DNA of 64,000 nt from Gautieria morchelliformis. Lineage: Eukaryota > Basidiomycota > Agaricomycetes > Gomphales > Gomphaceae. The position numbers were made by a program, and so were the translations under genes. Positions 41,901 through 50,941 of the stretch are shown here, piece by piece; the stretch's first letter is position 1; each line of letters opens with the position of its first letter. The notes beneath the pieces were generated by a model that ran no database searches, was not told where the DNA came from, and saw nothing but the letters and a program-made list of their open reading frames with translations. The stretch lies in contig WHVA01000044.1 in NCBI GenBank assembly GCA_015179125.1, positions 186,001-250,000 on the forward strand, read 5' to 3'.

Positions 41901-42871
41901 AGCTTCCGTGGAGGCAGGGTATCAAACGACTCCTTGGAAAAGACGTCCTCGAACTCTCGCAGGTACTCCGGAATTTCCGCCTCTACTCTATCATGCCTCT
42001 TGGAGGCTTCAGCAAGGCGTTGCGAAATATTTCCGGTGGCGCGGATGTGTTCCGCTTCCGGCGGAAGGTTTACGTACAGCAAGCGCTCCCCTTCCGCCAG
42101 AATGTCTTCCGGGCCGAGTCGGATGACGTCGGAATCAGAATCGGAATCGGAAGTGGGATCCGGTTCAAATTCCGCTTCCGAGTCTTCTTCTGCAAGCAGT
42201 GGATGGGGGCCAGAACGACATGTCTGTATGAGCCGTTCAGTCTTCCGCTGCTCCTGGCGCTCCTTCCGCAGTTCCGACCTGCACATGTGACACTTGGCTG
42301 GACATCGACTCATCAGTACCTTCCGAGTCTGCCAATTGATCTCCGGGTTGTGCTCCTGAAGCCAGGTAAACCCGAGGATGATGTCCTGCTTCCCCAGGCT
42401 GGTGACTGCAAAGGAAGTGCGTTCTGAGTGTCCATCGTAGCGGAGAATTGTGTCTACTATCTCCGTGATGGACCCTGCCTCATTGGGGCTTCCATCCACA
42501 TTGAACACCGGGATTGCACGTTGCAACTTCCGCGTGGTCAGTCGGTTCCGTTCCACATAGTCCCGGTCCATAAACTGACCAGTGGCCCCGCAATCGACAA
42601 GGGCGGGTCCGGATTTGACTTCCGCCGTATCTGTCGTCTGGATCTCCACCTTAATGACTAGTGACTTGGGGCCAGGGGTGGCAGCAACAACATAGCGCTT
42701 CGGAAGGCGTCTCTCCCAAGGGCGGATGCGGGATGGATGGGGTGTCAGATTTGGTTTTTGTGTGACTTTATCCGGTGGGTCTGTACGAAGTGAGGGGAGT
42801 GGGGGCTTTTCATTCTCTACTTCAAGACAGGCAAACCGGTTATGTACAGGCAGCAGGGGCACACATCTCAC
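38747..42871 (-). CDS. Pol polyprotein of chromovirus C
   Basis: 1374 codons without a stop. Protease with [13 protein letters not shown] (D-C-G in place of D-[ST]-G); RT with [15 protein letters not shown] and catalytic VCVYLDDILIF; RNase H (EADSSDAATGAVL, HDKEMLAIIRALEEW, WTDHKNLEYF); integrase HHCC (HHDTRVAGHAGR, CDLCLRTKA) and DDE residues in SVDFIVELP, VSDRGPQFVAEL and GDGQTERVNQELEQ; GPY/F (HRYLGPFTVTRRVG); chromodomain (HYVVERILDSRF, LQFLVKWEGYG, NSWVPEQDV). The frame lies in -1 relative to gag and overlaps its end, being open for at least 16 codons before the gag stop, so a frameshift or reinitiation is needed. The last 70 or so codons run through the polypurine tract into U3 and encode a Ser-rich tail. 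Confidence 0.95.
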   Translation of the reverse strand: MRCVPLLPVHNRFACLEVENEKPPLPSLRTDPPDKVTQKPNLTPHPSRIRPWERRLPKRYVVAATPGPKSLVIKVEIQTTDTAEVKSGPALVDCGATGQFMDRDYVERNRLTTRKLQRAIPVFNVDGSPNEAGSITEIVDTILRYDGHSERTSFAVTSLGKQDIILGFTWLQEHNPEINWQTRKVLMSRCPAKCHMCRSELRKERQEQRKTERLIQTCRSGPHPLLAEEDSEAEFEPDPTSDSDSDSDVIRLGPEDILAEGERLLYVNLPPEAEHIRATGNISQRLAEASKRHDRVEAEIPEYLREFEDVFSKESFDTLPPRKLWDHAIELEPGSKPTNCKVYPLSPKGQVELDAFLAENLRTGRIRPSKSPMASPVFFIKKKDGSLRLVQDYRTLNAIMIKNRYPIPLISELITQLRGARYFTKLDVRWGFNNVRIREGDEWKAAFRTNRGLFEPQVMFFGLTNSPATFQTMMNDIFRDMIAEGVVCVYLDDILIFTKTMSEHQEVMRRVLERLREYNLCLKPEKCEFERTRIEYLGVIVSEGKVEMDPVKVSGVSDWPAPRNKKEVQSFIGFVNFYRRFIKDFSCHARALFDLTKKEVGWRWGEPEQTSFDKLKELITSAPVLIFPDDSRPYRVEADSSDAATGAVLSQQSSEDGGGWHPIAFFSKSLSPVERNYEIHDKEMLAIIRALEEWRHFLEGALCPFEIWTDHKNLEYFRMAKKLNRRQARWSLHLSRFDFMLHHRPGRTMGKPDALSRRADHGSGSGDNADMTLLRPSLFAIRALEGVTAVGAEAEMLRDIRRQYRNGEKEESVVKAVEELRKGHSRSVRAAEWSERDGLLHFRGKVYVPGGADLRRRIVSQHHDTRVAGHAGRWKTLELVARNYWWPQMSRYIGQYVKTCDLCLRTKAQRRPPVGELVPLPIPESRWDTISVDFIVELPESHGYDAIMNVVDSVSKVSHFIPTHTTITALGAARLFLAHVWKLHGLPKQVVSDRGPQFVAELTRELYRLLGIKLATTTAYHPQGDGQTERVNQELEQYLRLFVNERQDDWDELLPLAEFQYNNHVHSATQQTPFMLDSGRHPRMGFEPRQADSRLKTVNEFRDRMDSTLSEAKSALAKAKDDMARYYNRRRVPAPEYQVGDKVYLDASDIRTTRPSQKLAHRYLGPFTVTRRVGRNAYRLRLPMSMSRLHPVFNVVKLLPMLEDPIPRRKAHPPPPPEIVDGEEHYVVERILDSRFVRGRLQFLVKWEGYGYEENSWVPEQDVSAPDKLREFYRTHPGAPRRICSLAFQSLVSRASRTQHARGGVMSGDTLFSISSSDTTPSSDSASGSDSISASAFGNDSASGRTSTSSVRLASSTPISDFRPGTVSEIKRLA
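38956..38970 (-). other. Polypurine tract of C
   Basis: Minus strand CTAGAGGGGGGGTGA directly before the 3' LTR. Confidence 0.75.
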
Positions 42872-44043
42872 CCGCTGCGTGTCACAAAATCCGATGCATC
42901 TTCCGCTTCCGGTAGACCATGTTCCGCATTTTCGGAAAGCTCTTCCGCAGTGGGCACTCCGTTTATGTCTGCAAGCGCGAGGAACTCTGGAAGGATCTCG
43001 AGTTTCTCCTCTGTGGTCATAAGCCGGATATCAAAGGCTTGGGGGCACTCGCGAGCGTAGTGGCCTGGTTGTCGGCAGCAGAAGCAGGTGATAGTTCCGT
43101 GGCCTTTTCCGCGCATGCGGTCAACATCCATCGGGGCAGGGCCACTCTTCGAGGGAGGAGGGCTATGGTTCCTAATAGGAGCAGGCGGAGCAAGCATCGG
43201 AAATAATTTCCGTGTGGGAATGAATGCGCTTCCGGGTTTGGGCACAGGTTGAGTAGGACGAGCGGAACTGCATGTCGTGTTCCGACTCGTCTCCACGAAG
43301 GCCTCATTTGCCTCCCTGTTCCGAGAACCCTTCTGCGCAGCTTGGTACCACCCTTCCGGGTCATCAAAATCCGGAGCTCCATCCCCAAGCAGCGCAACTT
43401 GGTTCTGGAGCGTCGGATCAAGTCCTCGTCGGAATTTGATGACGATCGTCTTGTCGTCGTCATATTCCGCAAGGTCGATGAGCTCCTGGAAGCGATCGAT
43501 GTAGTCATCGACCGGATCTTTGGCCTGGTACCAGCTCGTCCCCTCGAGCTTTGTAAGGGCTGTGAGCTGCTCGTTTTTCGGGCAGAACTGGTCGGAAAAT
43601 GTTTTCTCGAACGCGTCCCAGTCCCGGAAGTAGTTCCCCTTGCCCTTTGCTTCATGTCGGATCACCTTGTTTGCAAAACGGGCTGCGCGGTCCGATTTGA
43701 AAAAGGACAACGTCCAGTGAATCCGAGCCTGGTCGTTCGGAAAGAGGTCTCCGACAATTGCGAAGTAGATGCTGCATGTGTTGAAGAATGCGCGTCCCTT
43801 CTCCCGATCTCCGTCAAAGTCCGCCGGAGTTGCGGGTTTGACCTTTGCTAACTTCGCGGACATCCTCTTTTCCGCTAGTTCCGCTTTTCCGAAATCCGGA
43901 TCATCCAGCATTTCATTTCCACCACCTTGTGGAATATCTAACTTAGCCAAAATCACTTGTAAGGCTGTTTCAATCGCGTCGGTCTTCATCCGGTTCCGCG
44001 TCAATTCCTCCTCCATATTCCGAAGACGATCGTCCGGATCCAT
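42868..44043 (-). CDS. Gag of chromovirus C
   Basis: 391 codons from ATG 44043 (MDPDDRLRNMEEELTRNRMK) to TGA 42868, identical in length to B and D. Heptad-like N-terminus, Ty3/Gypsy gag core (IHWTLSFFKSDRAARFANKV; WDAFEKTFSDQFCPKNEQ), one CCHC knuckle in TCFCCRQPGHYAREC. One residue seen to differ from D (Val for Ala in TALQVILAKLD). An upstream open extension to the LTR exists, but only from a non-ATG codon. Confidence 0.93.
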   Translation of the reverse strand: MDPDDRLRNMEEELTRNRMKTDAIETALQVILAKLDIPQGGGNEMLDDPDFGKAELAEKRMSAKLAKVKPATPADFDGDREKGRAFFNTCSIYFAIVGDLFPNDQARIHWTLSFFKSDRAARFANKVIRHEAKGKGNYFRDWDAFEKTFSDQFCPKNEQLTALTKLEGTSWYQAKDPVDDYIDRFQELIDLAEYDDDKTIVIKFRRGLDPTLQNQVALLGDGAPDFDDPEGWYQAAQKGSRNREANEAFVETSRNTTCSSARPTQPVPKPGSAFIPTRKLFPMLAPPAPIRNHSPPPSKSGPAPMDVDRMRGKGHGTITCFCCRQPGHYARECPQAFDIRLMTTEEKLEILPEFLALADINGVPTAEELSENAEHGLPEAEDASDFVTRSG

Positions 44044-44161
44044 GTTGGAAGGAGAAATATGGGACGGGATTTCTGGGGTTGGGAGCTCGACGTAAGAAGA
44101 GGGGCTGTCGTACGCTATGGCGAATGCAACGCACAGTACGACCGCCGGTCCTCTAGGGGAG

Positions 44162-44171
44162 AGACTTTTCT
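44162..44171 (-). promoter_or_regulatory. Self-priming-type primer binding site of C
   Basis: AGAAAAGTCT on the minus strand, 2 nt inside the 5' LTR. Exact complement of AGACTTTTCT in the LTR, placed about 33 nt after TATAATA. Confidence 0.7.
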
Positions 44172-44173
44172 GC

Positions 44174-44641
44174 TGTAAGGGCAACCCTGGCTAGTCGTGG
44201 AGATCACACTACCACACAACTGACAAGGGGAAATCCAAAGTATGTATAAATGAACAGAGCATACAAGAGAGGGGGTTCTCACCTGACAAGGGGAAATCCA
44301 AAGAGAAAAGTCTAAGGACCCCCAATGTCAGCGAGCCCGTATTATACTACGCTGCGCAACCAGGGACAACGCTTGGCACCCGCCATCAACCCTGCATCCC
44401 CCTGACCCTTGATCGACCCTTGATGCCACCTATTATGCGAGTCGCTTGATTTCCGACACTGTTCCGGGGCAGAAGTCGGAAATCGGAGTGGAACTGGCAA
44501 GGCGAACGGAACTGGTGGAAGTTCTCCCAGAAGCGGAATCGTTCCCGAAAGCGGATGCGGAGATGGAATCGGAACCGGAAGCGGAGTCGGAACTGGGTGT
44601 GGTGTCGGAACTGGAAATGGAAAACAGGGTGTCCCCTGACA
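44174..44641 (-). repeat. 5' LTR of C
   Basis: 468 bp, TG...CA. Contains the TATAATA promoter element and the predicted transcript start used in the self-priming model. Confidence 0.95.
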
Positions 44642-44646
44642 GTGTC

Positions 44647-45198
44647 ACCACAGGCATCAATTCCGGATGCTGTTCTCCTGTTCATTTATGCTGTGCTGGC
44701 CATCTGCTTTACTGTAGCCACACGACCAATGGCTCAACAATATTTTGTATGACACAGAACTTCCACCTGGACAATGGCTCAAGGGTCCACATGATGTGTG
44801 ACACAACCCAATATGGCTCAGACCTTGCCTTGCTTAGACATGTATAAATTTTTATACAGCGTCATTTTTTTCTACAGTACTTATGTCCGGAACCCTTGGA
44901 AAAAGAAAACAAGAAGTCACGGAGCATGAAGAGAGCATAAATAACTTGGCAAAAAAAGTGGGGAAAGGAGAGCAGACCGAGCCCAAGATGGACCGAGAGG
45001 CAGGGGAATGCACAAAAAAGCACCTAATCAGCTCTACAAAAGTTTGTTCTGGATGGAGCATTAAAATGTAGAGCAGCTATTAAGTACACCTTACAGTATA
45101 AGTATTTATATCTTACTGTGATGCAACCAACTGGATGAAGGCTCAGAAGCCACCCACTGTGATGCATTACAAGCACCCAAAATGGCTCGGCTCACAGT
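44647..45198. other. No recognisable gene
   Basis: About 550 bp with only a 62-codon open frame (44883-45071) and several ATGGCTC words (for example CAATGGCTCAA at 44730 and 44772). Nothing else supported. Confidence 0.45.
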
Positions 45199-45588
45199 AA
45201 GATAGGGGACACCAGGAACCACCACCCCTGACATAAGTGAGTGTTTAGATCATGTGATGTGCCAAATTGAAAGACTTGGATCTCAATTTTTTCAAAAAGT
45301 GTGCCAGAAAATTCAATTTTGATATAGAGAAGTGCAAATTTTGTATCTAATTACTATACCTTCAATTGACTTGCTATATGTTACTGGGCAAGGGACTCTG
45401 CCCATGTTTGACCAATTTGCTGTGTCACATGGCACATGACCTCCCCAAATGGTCATCCATCACTGAGCACCTAGACTTGAACCCAGTCTCACAATGATGA
45501 TGATTAGAAGATATTCATTCTAAAGGTTACCAGAGAGACTGGTGGAACTTATGAGGCACGTCGTGGAGTGCCATCTCTGCTTGAACTC
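45199..45588. repeat. MITE2-like repeat, copy 2
   Basis: TAAGATAGGGGACACCAGGA at the left and GGAACTTATGAGGCACGTCG...ATCTCTGCTTGA at the right match the ends of 36076-36518. Outer bases again resemble the mariner-like terminal repeat. Confidence 0.6.
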
Positions 45589-45744
45589 TTTTATGGGGAC
45601 TTAGAATTTTCAGGCGTGTCCCACTGCCACGCTCGCTGTACTGCCTTCCAATCTGGCTTTGGCCCCTCAGACCCTTCACCAAACCTCTGTATTTAGCTAA
45701 ATACTGTACCCTGGTGTACTTGGTTTCATCATATCTGCCTGATC

Positions 45745-48585
45745 TTGTACTGGGCTGCTGTGCCCGCTATCATACTGGGCGCAATGTGTCCTCTGCACAC
45801 AGTGCCTGATATTCCTGATGGGTTCTCATCTGAACCTGAAGACACGGAGATGCAGACATCAACCGGTTTTGTAAGTGTTCCAACCAGGGGTTCTTCCACA
45901 CCTCTGGTTTCCCAACACGCACCTTCTTCCCCACTTAGCATCCTCGGCTCTCCTCTTAAGCGGAAATGTGGCAGACCTGCAGGGACTCGAAAGCTACAAA
46001 AGCAGGCTGAGAAGTCCATGAACACAGAGGAGGTGAAGGAATTCTGGCAGTCAGAAATGGAACAGCGTGAGCGTCGCCAGAGTGAAGTTTGGAAGGAGGT
46101 ACTGGTCAGACAGCAGCAGCAGCAGCAGGAAGAAGACAAAATATTGAGGGTTATGCAGCCATTCACGCGTTGAAATCAGACCATGGCTTCGCTTCAGTTT
46201 GGGATTTCTGGGACACGTTCTTTCACTCATCTGATCAGCAAGTTACGGCACATGCTTCGTGCTTAGTTAAAGCCCATGGGTCAGACCTGCTACATTATCT
46301 CTATCAATGTGATGCTGACGGGACGACAGGGTCTGCACTGGAGCTCCTGACCTCCAAGATAAAGAGAGAGGCGGAAGTGCTAGTAACCATGCTATCATGT
46401 CAGGAGCAGGCTTCTCTAACCAGCATTCTCGAGTCCTTTTCAATGGACACTTTACTCAACGAGTTGGAAACTTGTGCGCCGACGATCATGGCTCTTCTTC
46501 GCAAGGTTGTCCTTACCCAGAGAAAGAAGGGGCAGCTGGAGTTTGGGAAGTCATCTCGGCATAATCATGACCTGGTGTGTACTTGGAGTACTATGAGTGG
46601 GGAATGCTGATTGTAGGATGGACAGGTGTTAACGACAACTTGCTGTATGCTGGCATTTACTTGGAATGAGAAATCCAGCAACTTTCAGCCCAGTAACTTT
46701 CAGCTGGTTCTTGGTTTGTTCCTGCTGGGTTCAGGGGGCCAAAAAGGGTCTGATTGAGGTTCTCACACATGCGGGCCTCACGCTTTCCTACACCAGTATT
46801 GTTAACAAAGTGAAGCAGCTCTCAAAAGAGGGAGCAGCACACTTTGTTCGCATGATTCATGAAAAGATGTGCATGGTGGTGTGGGATACATCAACATCAC
46901 TTTTCGGGTGGCCAAACAGCAGGTGGACTCAAAGGATCATTTCGACAATGGAACGACAGCGACCCTCATTCCATGGTTCAATCCACAAACAGGTGGCTCA
47001 GTTGAACATGGATATCTGCCGCTGGACCTGAAACCACCCCGGTTGTCATGTCGCACAATGATGGAGACTCCGGCAAAGCTGCTCCTCCAAACGGGCATGC
47101 AGGAATTAGAACTGCAGCAGTCTCTTCTGTGGCAGCTAAAACGTCTTGCAATTGAACATGTGTGTCAAGATTGGTTTTCAGGCGTTAATATCGTGTATTA
47201 GTGAACACAGCGAATGCCGAATGACTTGTGCGAATAAGTATGCCGTTCGGCGAATAGGTGAACCAATGAATGTTCACAAGGTAAGAGGGTTTGCCTAAAC
47301 GGGGCTCACCCTATCTACAGTCGTAGCGAAATAGCCCGTGACTCTTGACAATGTAACGTGCAAGGTGTCACAGAAGGGCTGTCTAAGTCTCGACAATCCC
47401 TTCGCTGGCGAAGGTGCTCCTTTGGAGCCCTTCGCCAACAGCACAGAAAATGGTTCGAAGGCTAAGGTAACGAAGATGAAGTATGAGAACTCACCAGTGA
47501 TGCCTAAGTCCTCTGCTAGTCTAAGATGGAAATCTTCAAGAGAAGGCTTAAGACGATGACTACAGCGAGGTCAAAGCTGCACAAGATGAACGACGTATGA
47601 TAATCGAACTGGGGAATATACATGTGAATGTAAACTACTTATATCGAATGTTCGTAAGGTATCAGCAAATAAGAAAGAGGCCGTCACCAGTCAGGGTTGG
47701 ATAGGGGTGCGCAGTCATGATACAACATAGATGAAATAAACATACAATAGAATGTGAGAAGAGGGAGAACATGAAACGATGGAGAGTAAAGGTGGCGAAG
47801 GCATTTATGGACAAAACCATGTCTTGGGACCCGCATACATGCTACCCTGCACGGACTCTTGGTCTACTGGGTTGATCCCGCACGACCTATGGAAGGGATG
47901 TCCTGCGAACACACTTTGACCATACGAACGCCCAATGGGGTTGGATTAAGAAGACGATGGGGTTAATTATGAACCATCATGCCGGGTGAATGGTATCGAT
48001 TGTATTTGATGGTGTGCCTGCTGGCGAATGATGCGAGCAGCGAATAGCCGTTCGGCGAAATGCAAGGGAGGGCGAACAGAGGTGACATAGGGGAGGAGAG
48101 GTCGAGGTGGGGGGCGAAGCCGAGCGAACACTGAGGAGGAGTAGCGAAAGGGAAAATGGGGATGCCAAGGTGCAGGAAATACACAGGTCATGACAATCCA
48201 ACTATCAGAACACCATCGGAAGAGGGTCGAGCAGAGGAGGTGGTAGACCCAGTGATGACTGCCAAGTCAGTCCAAAGCCGTCGATCGTGCGTTTGACGGC
48301 GTGACGATGGTAATTGGCGCGAATCAGCGAGCATCGGTTGCCGAACATGACAATGGCGATCAGAATGAACACGGAAATGGGGTGAGAAATGGCAGGACAG
48401 AGCACCTGAGTATGAGGAATAAACACGTCATGACAATGTGCCAGGACTGGGACATCTGCAGGATAGCATCAGCAATGCCACAGTTATCATGGCGATTCCA
48501 CTTCACAAGCCAGAGCAGTTCCCATTACCCGCAATGAACATCGATGAGTCATCTATTGAGGGAACAATAGAGGTTCTCAATAATT
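45745..48585 (+). pseudogene. DUF6589-like gene, frameshifted and split by R1
   Basis: Blocks in three frames: SPLKRKCGRPAGTRKLQKQ with a CAG-coded Gln run (45745-46160); VWDFWDTFFHSSDQQVTAH and SILESFSMDTLLNELETCAP (46150-46600); EVLTHAGLTLSYTSIVNKV (46760-46850); INITFRVAKQQVDSKDHFDN with GTTATLIPWF (46880-46990); LWQLKRLAIEHV to 47162. After R1 it continues PGLGHLQDSISNATVIMA, LHKPEQFPLPAMNIDESS (48441-48585). The D-N-I-N-x-x-F-R and D-H-F-D-N-G-T-T-A-T motifs are those of the DUF6589 family common in agaricomycetes (from memory). A one-base loss in the D-N-I-N codons (near 46887) is one of the frame breaks. The 3' half is missing, cut by a RecQ-like fragment in the opposite direction. Confidence 0.65.
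47163..48435 (-). mobile_element. R1 copy iii in the DUF6589-like gene
   Basis: TGTCAAGATTGG...GTCATGACA, 1273 bp, target duplication ATGTG (47158-47162 and 48436-48440). Removing it and one ATGTG restores the reading E-H-V-P-G-L-G. One extra terminal unit of 240 bp (inner end at 48195). Confidence 0.93.
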
Positions 48586-48908
48586 TTCTGATGTGTGGGG
48601 TCAACGTCTCCAAGCTCCCAGTGCACAAAGAGAGGCAGATAAAAAGCAAGTGTTTTCCCCCCTCCAGTAGGTATAGACAGCATACAATCTTTGCCCTCCA
48701 AGATGGCGTCGCAGACTTCATACTGCCAGTCATAGATCTCTCGAATGCCATAGATTGTGGCCACCCGATGCGCGATTTGCTTGCGCATGGAATGTCTGAA
48801 CTCACCGAGGTCTGTATTGGTAGTCATGGCCAACCACTGTGCTACAAGTTTTGACAAAGTGGTGTCTGGACAGAAGCCATGGCACGGACAGGTGCCCATA
48901 GCAAGCAT
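48549..48908 (-). pseudogene. RecQ-like DEAD/DEAH helicase fragment
   Basis: YDWQYEVCDAILEGKDCMLS followed by IPTGGGKTLAFYLPL is the Q/Walker A region of RecQ-type helicases (motor I, G-G-G-K-T). Upstream part IAHRVATIYGI fits the same family. Only about 100 residues remain; homology ends near 48590 where the DUF6589-like gene, running the other way, ends. RecQ-like genes are common in fungal subtelomeres and in some mobile elements; which one this came from cannot be told. Confidence 0.7.
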
Positions 48909-48991
48909 AGTGAGACATTGACAAATTGAGGTACTAAGACTCTAATTTAGGTGGACCAACACATGAAAATTCTAAGTCCCCATGAAAGAAT

Positions 48992-49081
48992 TCTATGCTG
49001 CTCCTGGTGTTGGGCGAAAGCAAAACACTAGATTGCTTGTCGAAGCTGCTCTCTTGCACGCCTTTGGGGACGGGCTCGAGC
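48992..49081 (+). repeat. Module a, copy 1
   Basis: 90-bp block starting TCTATGCTGCTCCTGGTGTT, repeated almost exactly at 49324-49413. Both copies keep an open frame reading YAAPGVGRKQNTRLLVEAAL, so it may be a gene exon fragment. Family unknown. Confidence 0.8.
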
Positions 49082-49160
49082 TGGCAGTAACGAGAGACAA
49101 ACTAACTAACAACACAAGAAAATTAACTAACAACAAAATAGGGAAGTGGTGGGTGGGTGA

Positions 49161-49320
49161 GAAAAAAAGAAAAGACTGCGACTACCGTCGCTGAAGGATG
49201 AAAGAAGGCCACTCCAAGTGTTGGACTGTGGCGGTCAGAAGGAAAGACAATGGCAGTATGTATGCTTGTGGATCACACTGCGTCGCCTCATAGACCCTGG
49301 ACAATCTTCAATTGTCCATC
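49161..49320 (+). repeat. Module b, copy 1, including the unoccupied mariner site
   Basis: GAAAAGACTGCGACTACCGT...CACTGCGTCGCCTCATA matches 50625-50758 with few differences. It runs on through TAGACCCTGGACAATCTTCA to the start of module a copy 2. That run-on is the sequence found left of the mariner-like element at 36518-36542, so this copy represents the site before transposon insertion. Confidence 0.85.
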
Positions 49321-49323
49321 CTA

Positions 49324-49413
49324 TCTATGCTGCTCCTGGTGTTGGGCGAAAGCAAAACACTAGATTGCTTGTCGAAGCTGCTCTCTTGCACGCCTTTGGG
49401 GATGGGCTCGAGC
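49324..49413 (+). repeat. Module a, copy 2
   Basis: Near-identical to 48992-49081; one substitution in the last part (GGGGATGGG against GGGGACGGG). Confidence 0.8.
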
Positions 49414-49499
49414 CAACACGAGCGAAAGTGGAGAGCCAGCGGCTCGGGAAGCTGAGCGCCGGAACGTGCCCAAAGGAGCAGGGGTTGAAGATGTTGGGA

Positions 49500-49925
49500 C
49501 ACGAGGTAGAGTAAGGACATAAGGTCAAGTGGCGACGTAAAGTCGGGACGTGGGGTCCAATGGGGACACAAGGTTGATGGGGACGCAAAGTCAGGACTGG
49601 AGCCAAGCACCAGTCAAAAAGGGGGTGAGTCGAGACCGCAGTCAAGTGAGGACAGAAGATCAAGTAGCGACATGAAGTCGGAACGCAAAGTCGATGAGGA
49701 CACAAAGTCGATGGGGACACAAAGTCAATGGGACACAAAGTCAATGGGGACACAAAGTCAATGGGGACACAAAGTCAATGGGGACACAAAGTCAATGTGA
49801 CACAAAGTCAATGGGGACACAAAGTCGATGGGGACATGAAGTCGATGGGGACATAAAGTTGGGACCACAGTCAAGTGAGGACATAAGGTCAAGTGGTGAC
49901 GTGGAGTCAGGACATGGGGTCGAGT
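49500..49925. repeat. Minisatellite, unit about 17 bp
   Basis: Tandem units of the type GGGGACACAAAGTCAAT. The best part, 49690-49860, has about ten near-perfect units; outside it the units decay (GGGGACGTAAAGTCG and similar). No spacers, so not a CRISPR array. Confidence 0.9.
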
Positions 49926-50029
49926 GGGGTTGTAACGTTTCAATAGGATCGAGTAACGAGGCCCTTCGGCCTAAGCGGCGTGACTCAGATAGACCACCAG
50001 TAGAATCTTCGCCATCATGCTACTGTGCA

Positions 50030-50600
50030 AATGATGATACACCAATGAGTGCGCGACACATTCCCAGGTGGTGCATCTCCAGAAAGGGCTACACGTTTGT
50101 ACGTCTTTTCTCGACGATGTCGAATGAATCCTTCAATCAGATATCCGGCTATGAACGCTGCAGATGCTAGACCATATGCCAGGATAAGGATAAAAGAAAG
50201 ACAAGATATGGACCCTATTTGGCATGCAGGCTCTGTGCCTGGGGGCGACGTTTGGGGAGCAAGTGAAAGAACAGAAGAATGAGTGGAAGTCGTTGTGGCA
50301 TGCTGGGCAAGGGGATATGATGCTCTCCGCCTGCGACAAACTTATTTGAAGTGTCTGGACCTGCTCAGACATGCAACAAACGGGTCCATCCGCATAAGAT
50401 GTGCCACAGACAGAGACCAAGAGAGACCGGAACTTGTCGGTTTCGGGCTCTACTGCCGGACCATCATACTGACAAGGGAGTTGTTGGCCGAACCAGCTCT
50501 TTGTCCCACATGCACCATGCATGGCATAATGGCCATGCGAGTCTGCAGAATGAGACATCGCCTGCTTGACCATGACACGTGGTGCAAGAGAGGTGCACTG
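50030..50600 (-). pseudogene. NPC1-like sterol transporter fragment (captured exons)
   Basis: Minus strand: MHGACGTKSWFGQQLPCQYD, FRSLLVSVCG, CCMSEQVQTLQISLSQAESI and CPACHNDFHSFFCSFTCSPN match the Cys-rich N-terminal sterol-binding domain of Niemann-Pick C1 proteins (vacuolar/lysosomal membrane, sterol export). After an intron-like step a second piece reads SCLSFILILAYGLASAAFIA then YLIEGFIRHRREKTYKRVA, a membrane segment that suits the region after that domain. The intervening part is absent and there is no downstream gene, so this is an incomplete copy. It lies between the two copies of module b. Confidence 0.75.
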
Positions 50601-50624
50601 CAGTGGCAGACTGGCCTCTAGTAG

Positions 50625-50758
50625 AGAGAAAAAAGAAAAGACTGCGACTACCGTCGCTGAAGGATGAAAGAAGGCCACTCCAAGTGTTGGACTGTGGCAG
50701 TCAGAAGGAAAGACAATGGCAGTATGTACGCTTGTGGATCACACTGCGTCACCTCATA
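50625..50758 (+). repeat. Module b, copy 2, ending at the mariner terminal repeat
   Basis: Matches 49161-49290 and stops exactly at TCA-TA, where the mariner-like TIR begins. Confidence 0.85.
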
Positions 50759-50797
50759 AGATAGAGGACGCCCTAATAGGGCACCCTTATGTAATCT

Positions 50798-50813
50798 CTA
50801 ACCCTAACCCTAA
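50798..50813. repeat. Two and a half telomere-like units
   Basis: CTAACCCTAACCCTAA just inside the right terminal repeat of the mariner-like element. Too short to be a chromosome end. Confidence 0.6.
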
Positions 50814-50941
50814 AAGTGGCCAAAATCCTGAAGTTGAGTAAAAAAAAAAAATACTCATTAGATTTCAGATCAAGGATGCCTCCCCACCCATAGTCTATGT
50901 ACTCATAGTCTATGTATTGTAATGTATTAAGTACCAAAGTG

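Larger units (their letters stand above)
38488..44641 (-). mobile_element. Chromovirus C: complete Ty3/Gypsy element with open gag and pol
   Basis: LTR 468 bp at both ends (38488-38955 and 44174-44641), self-priming-type primer site, gag, pol in an overlapping frame, polypurine tract. Both frames are open, so this is the best candidate for an active element in the window. Flanks are CTATG on the left and GTGTC on the right, not a matching duplication; see the inversion. About 99.8 percent identical to D by eye. Confidence 0.95.

Noticed and set aside
49275..49320. 33-bp palindromic mini-transposon (TAGACCCTGGACAAT...ATTGTCCATCCTA)
   Set aside because: At first it looked like a tiny insertion at a TA site; comparison with the mariner flanks shows it belongs to the module itself, and the real insertion is the mariner-like element.
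49690..49860. CRISPR-like regular repeats
   Set aside because: Units are directly adjacent without unique spacers, and this is a eukaryotic genome; it is a minisatellite.
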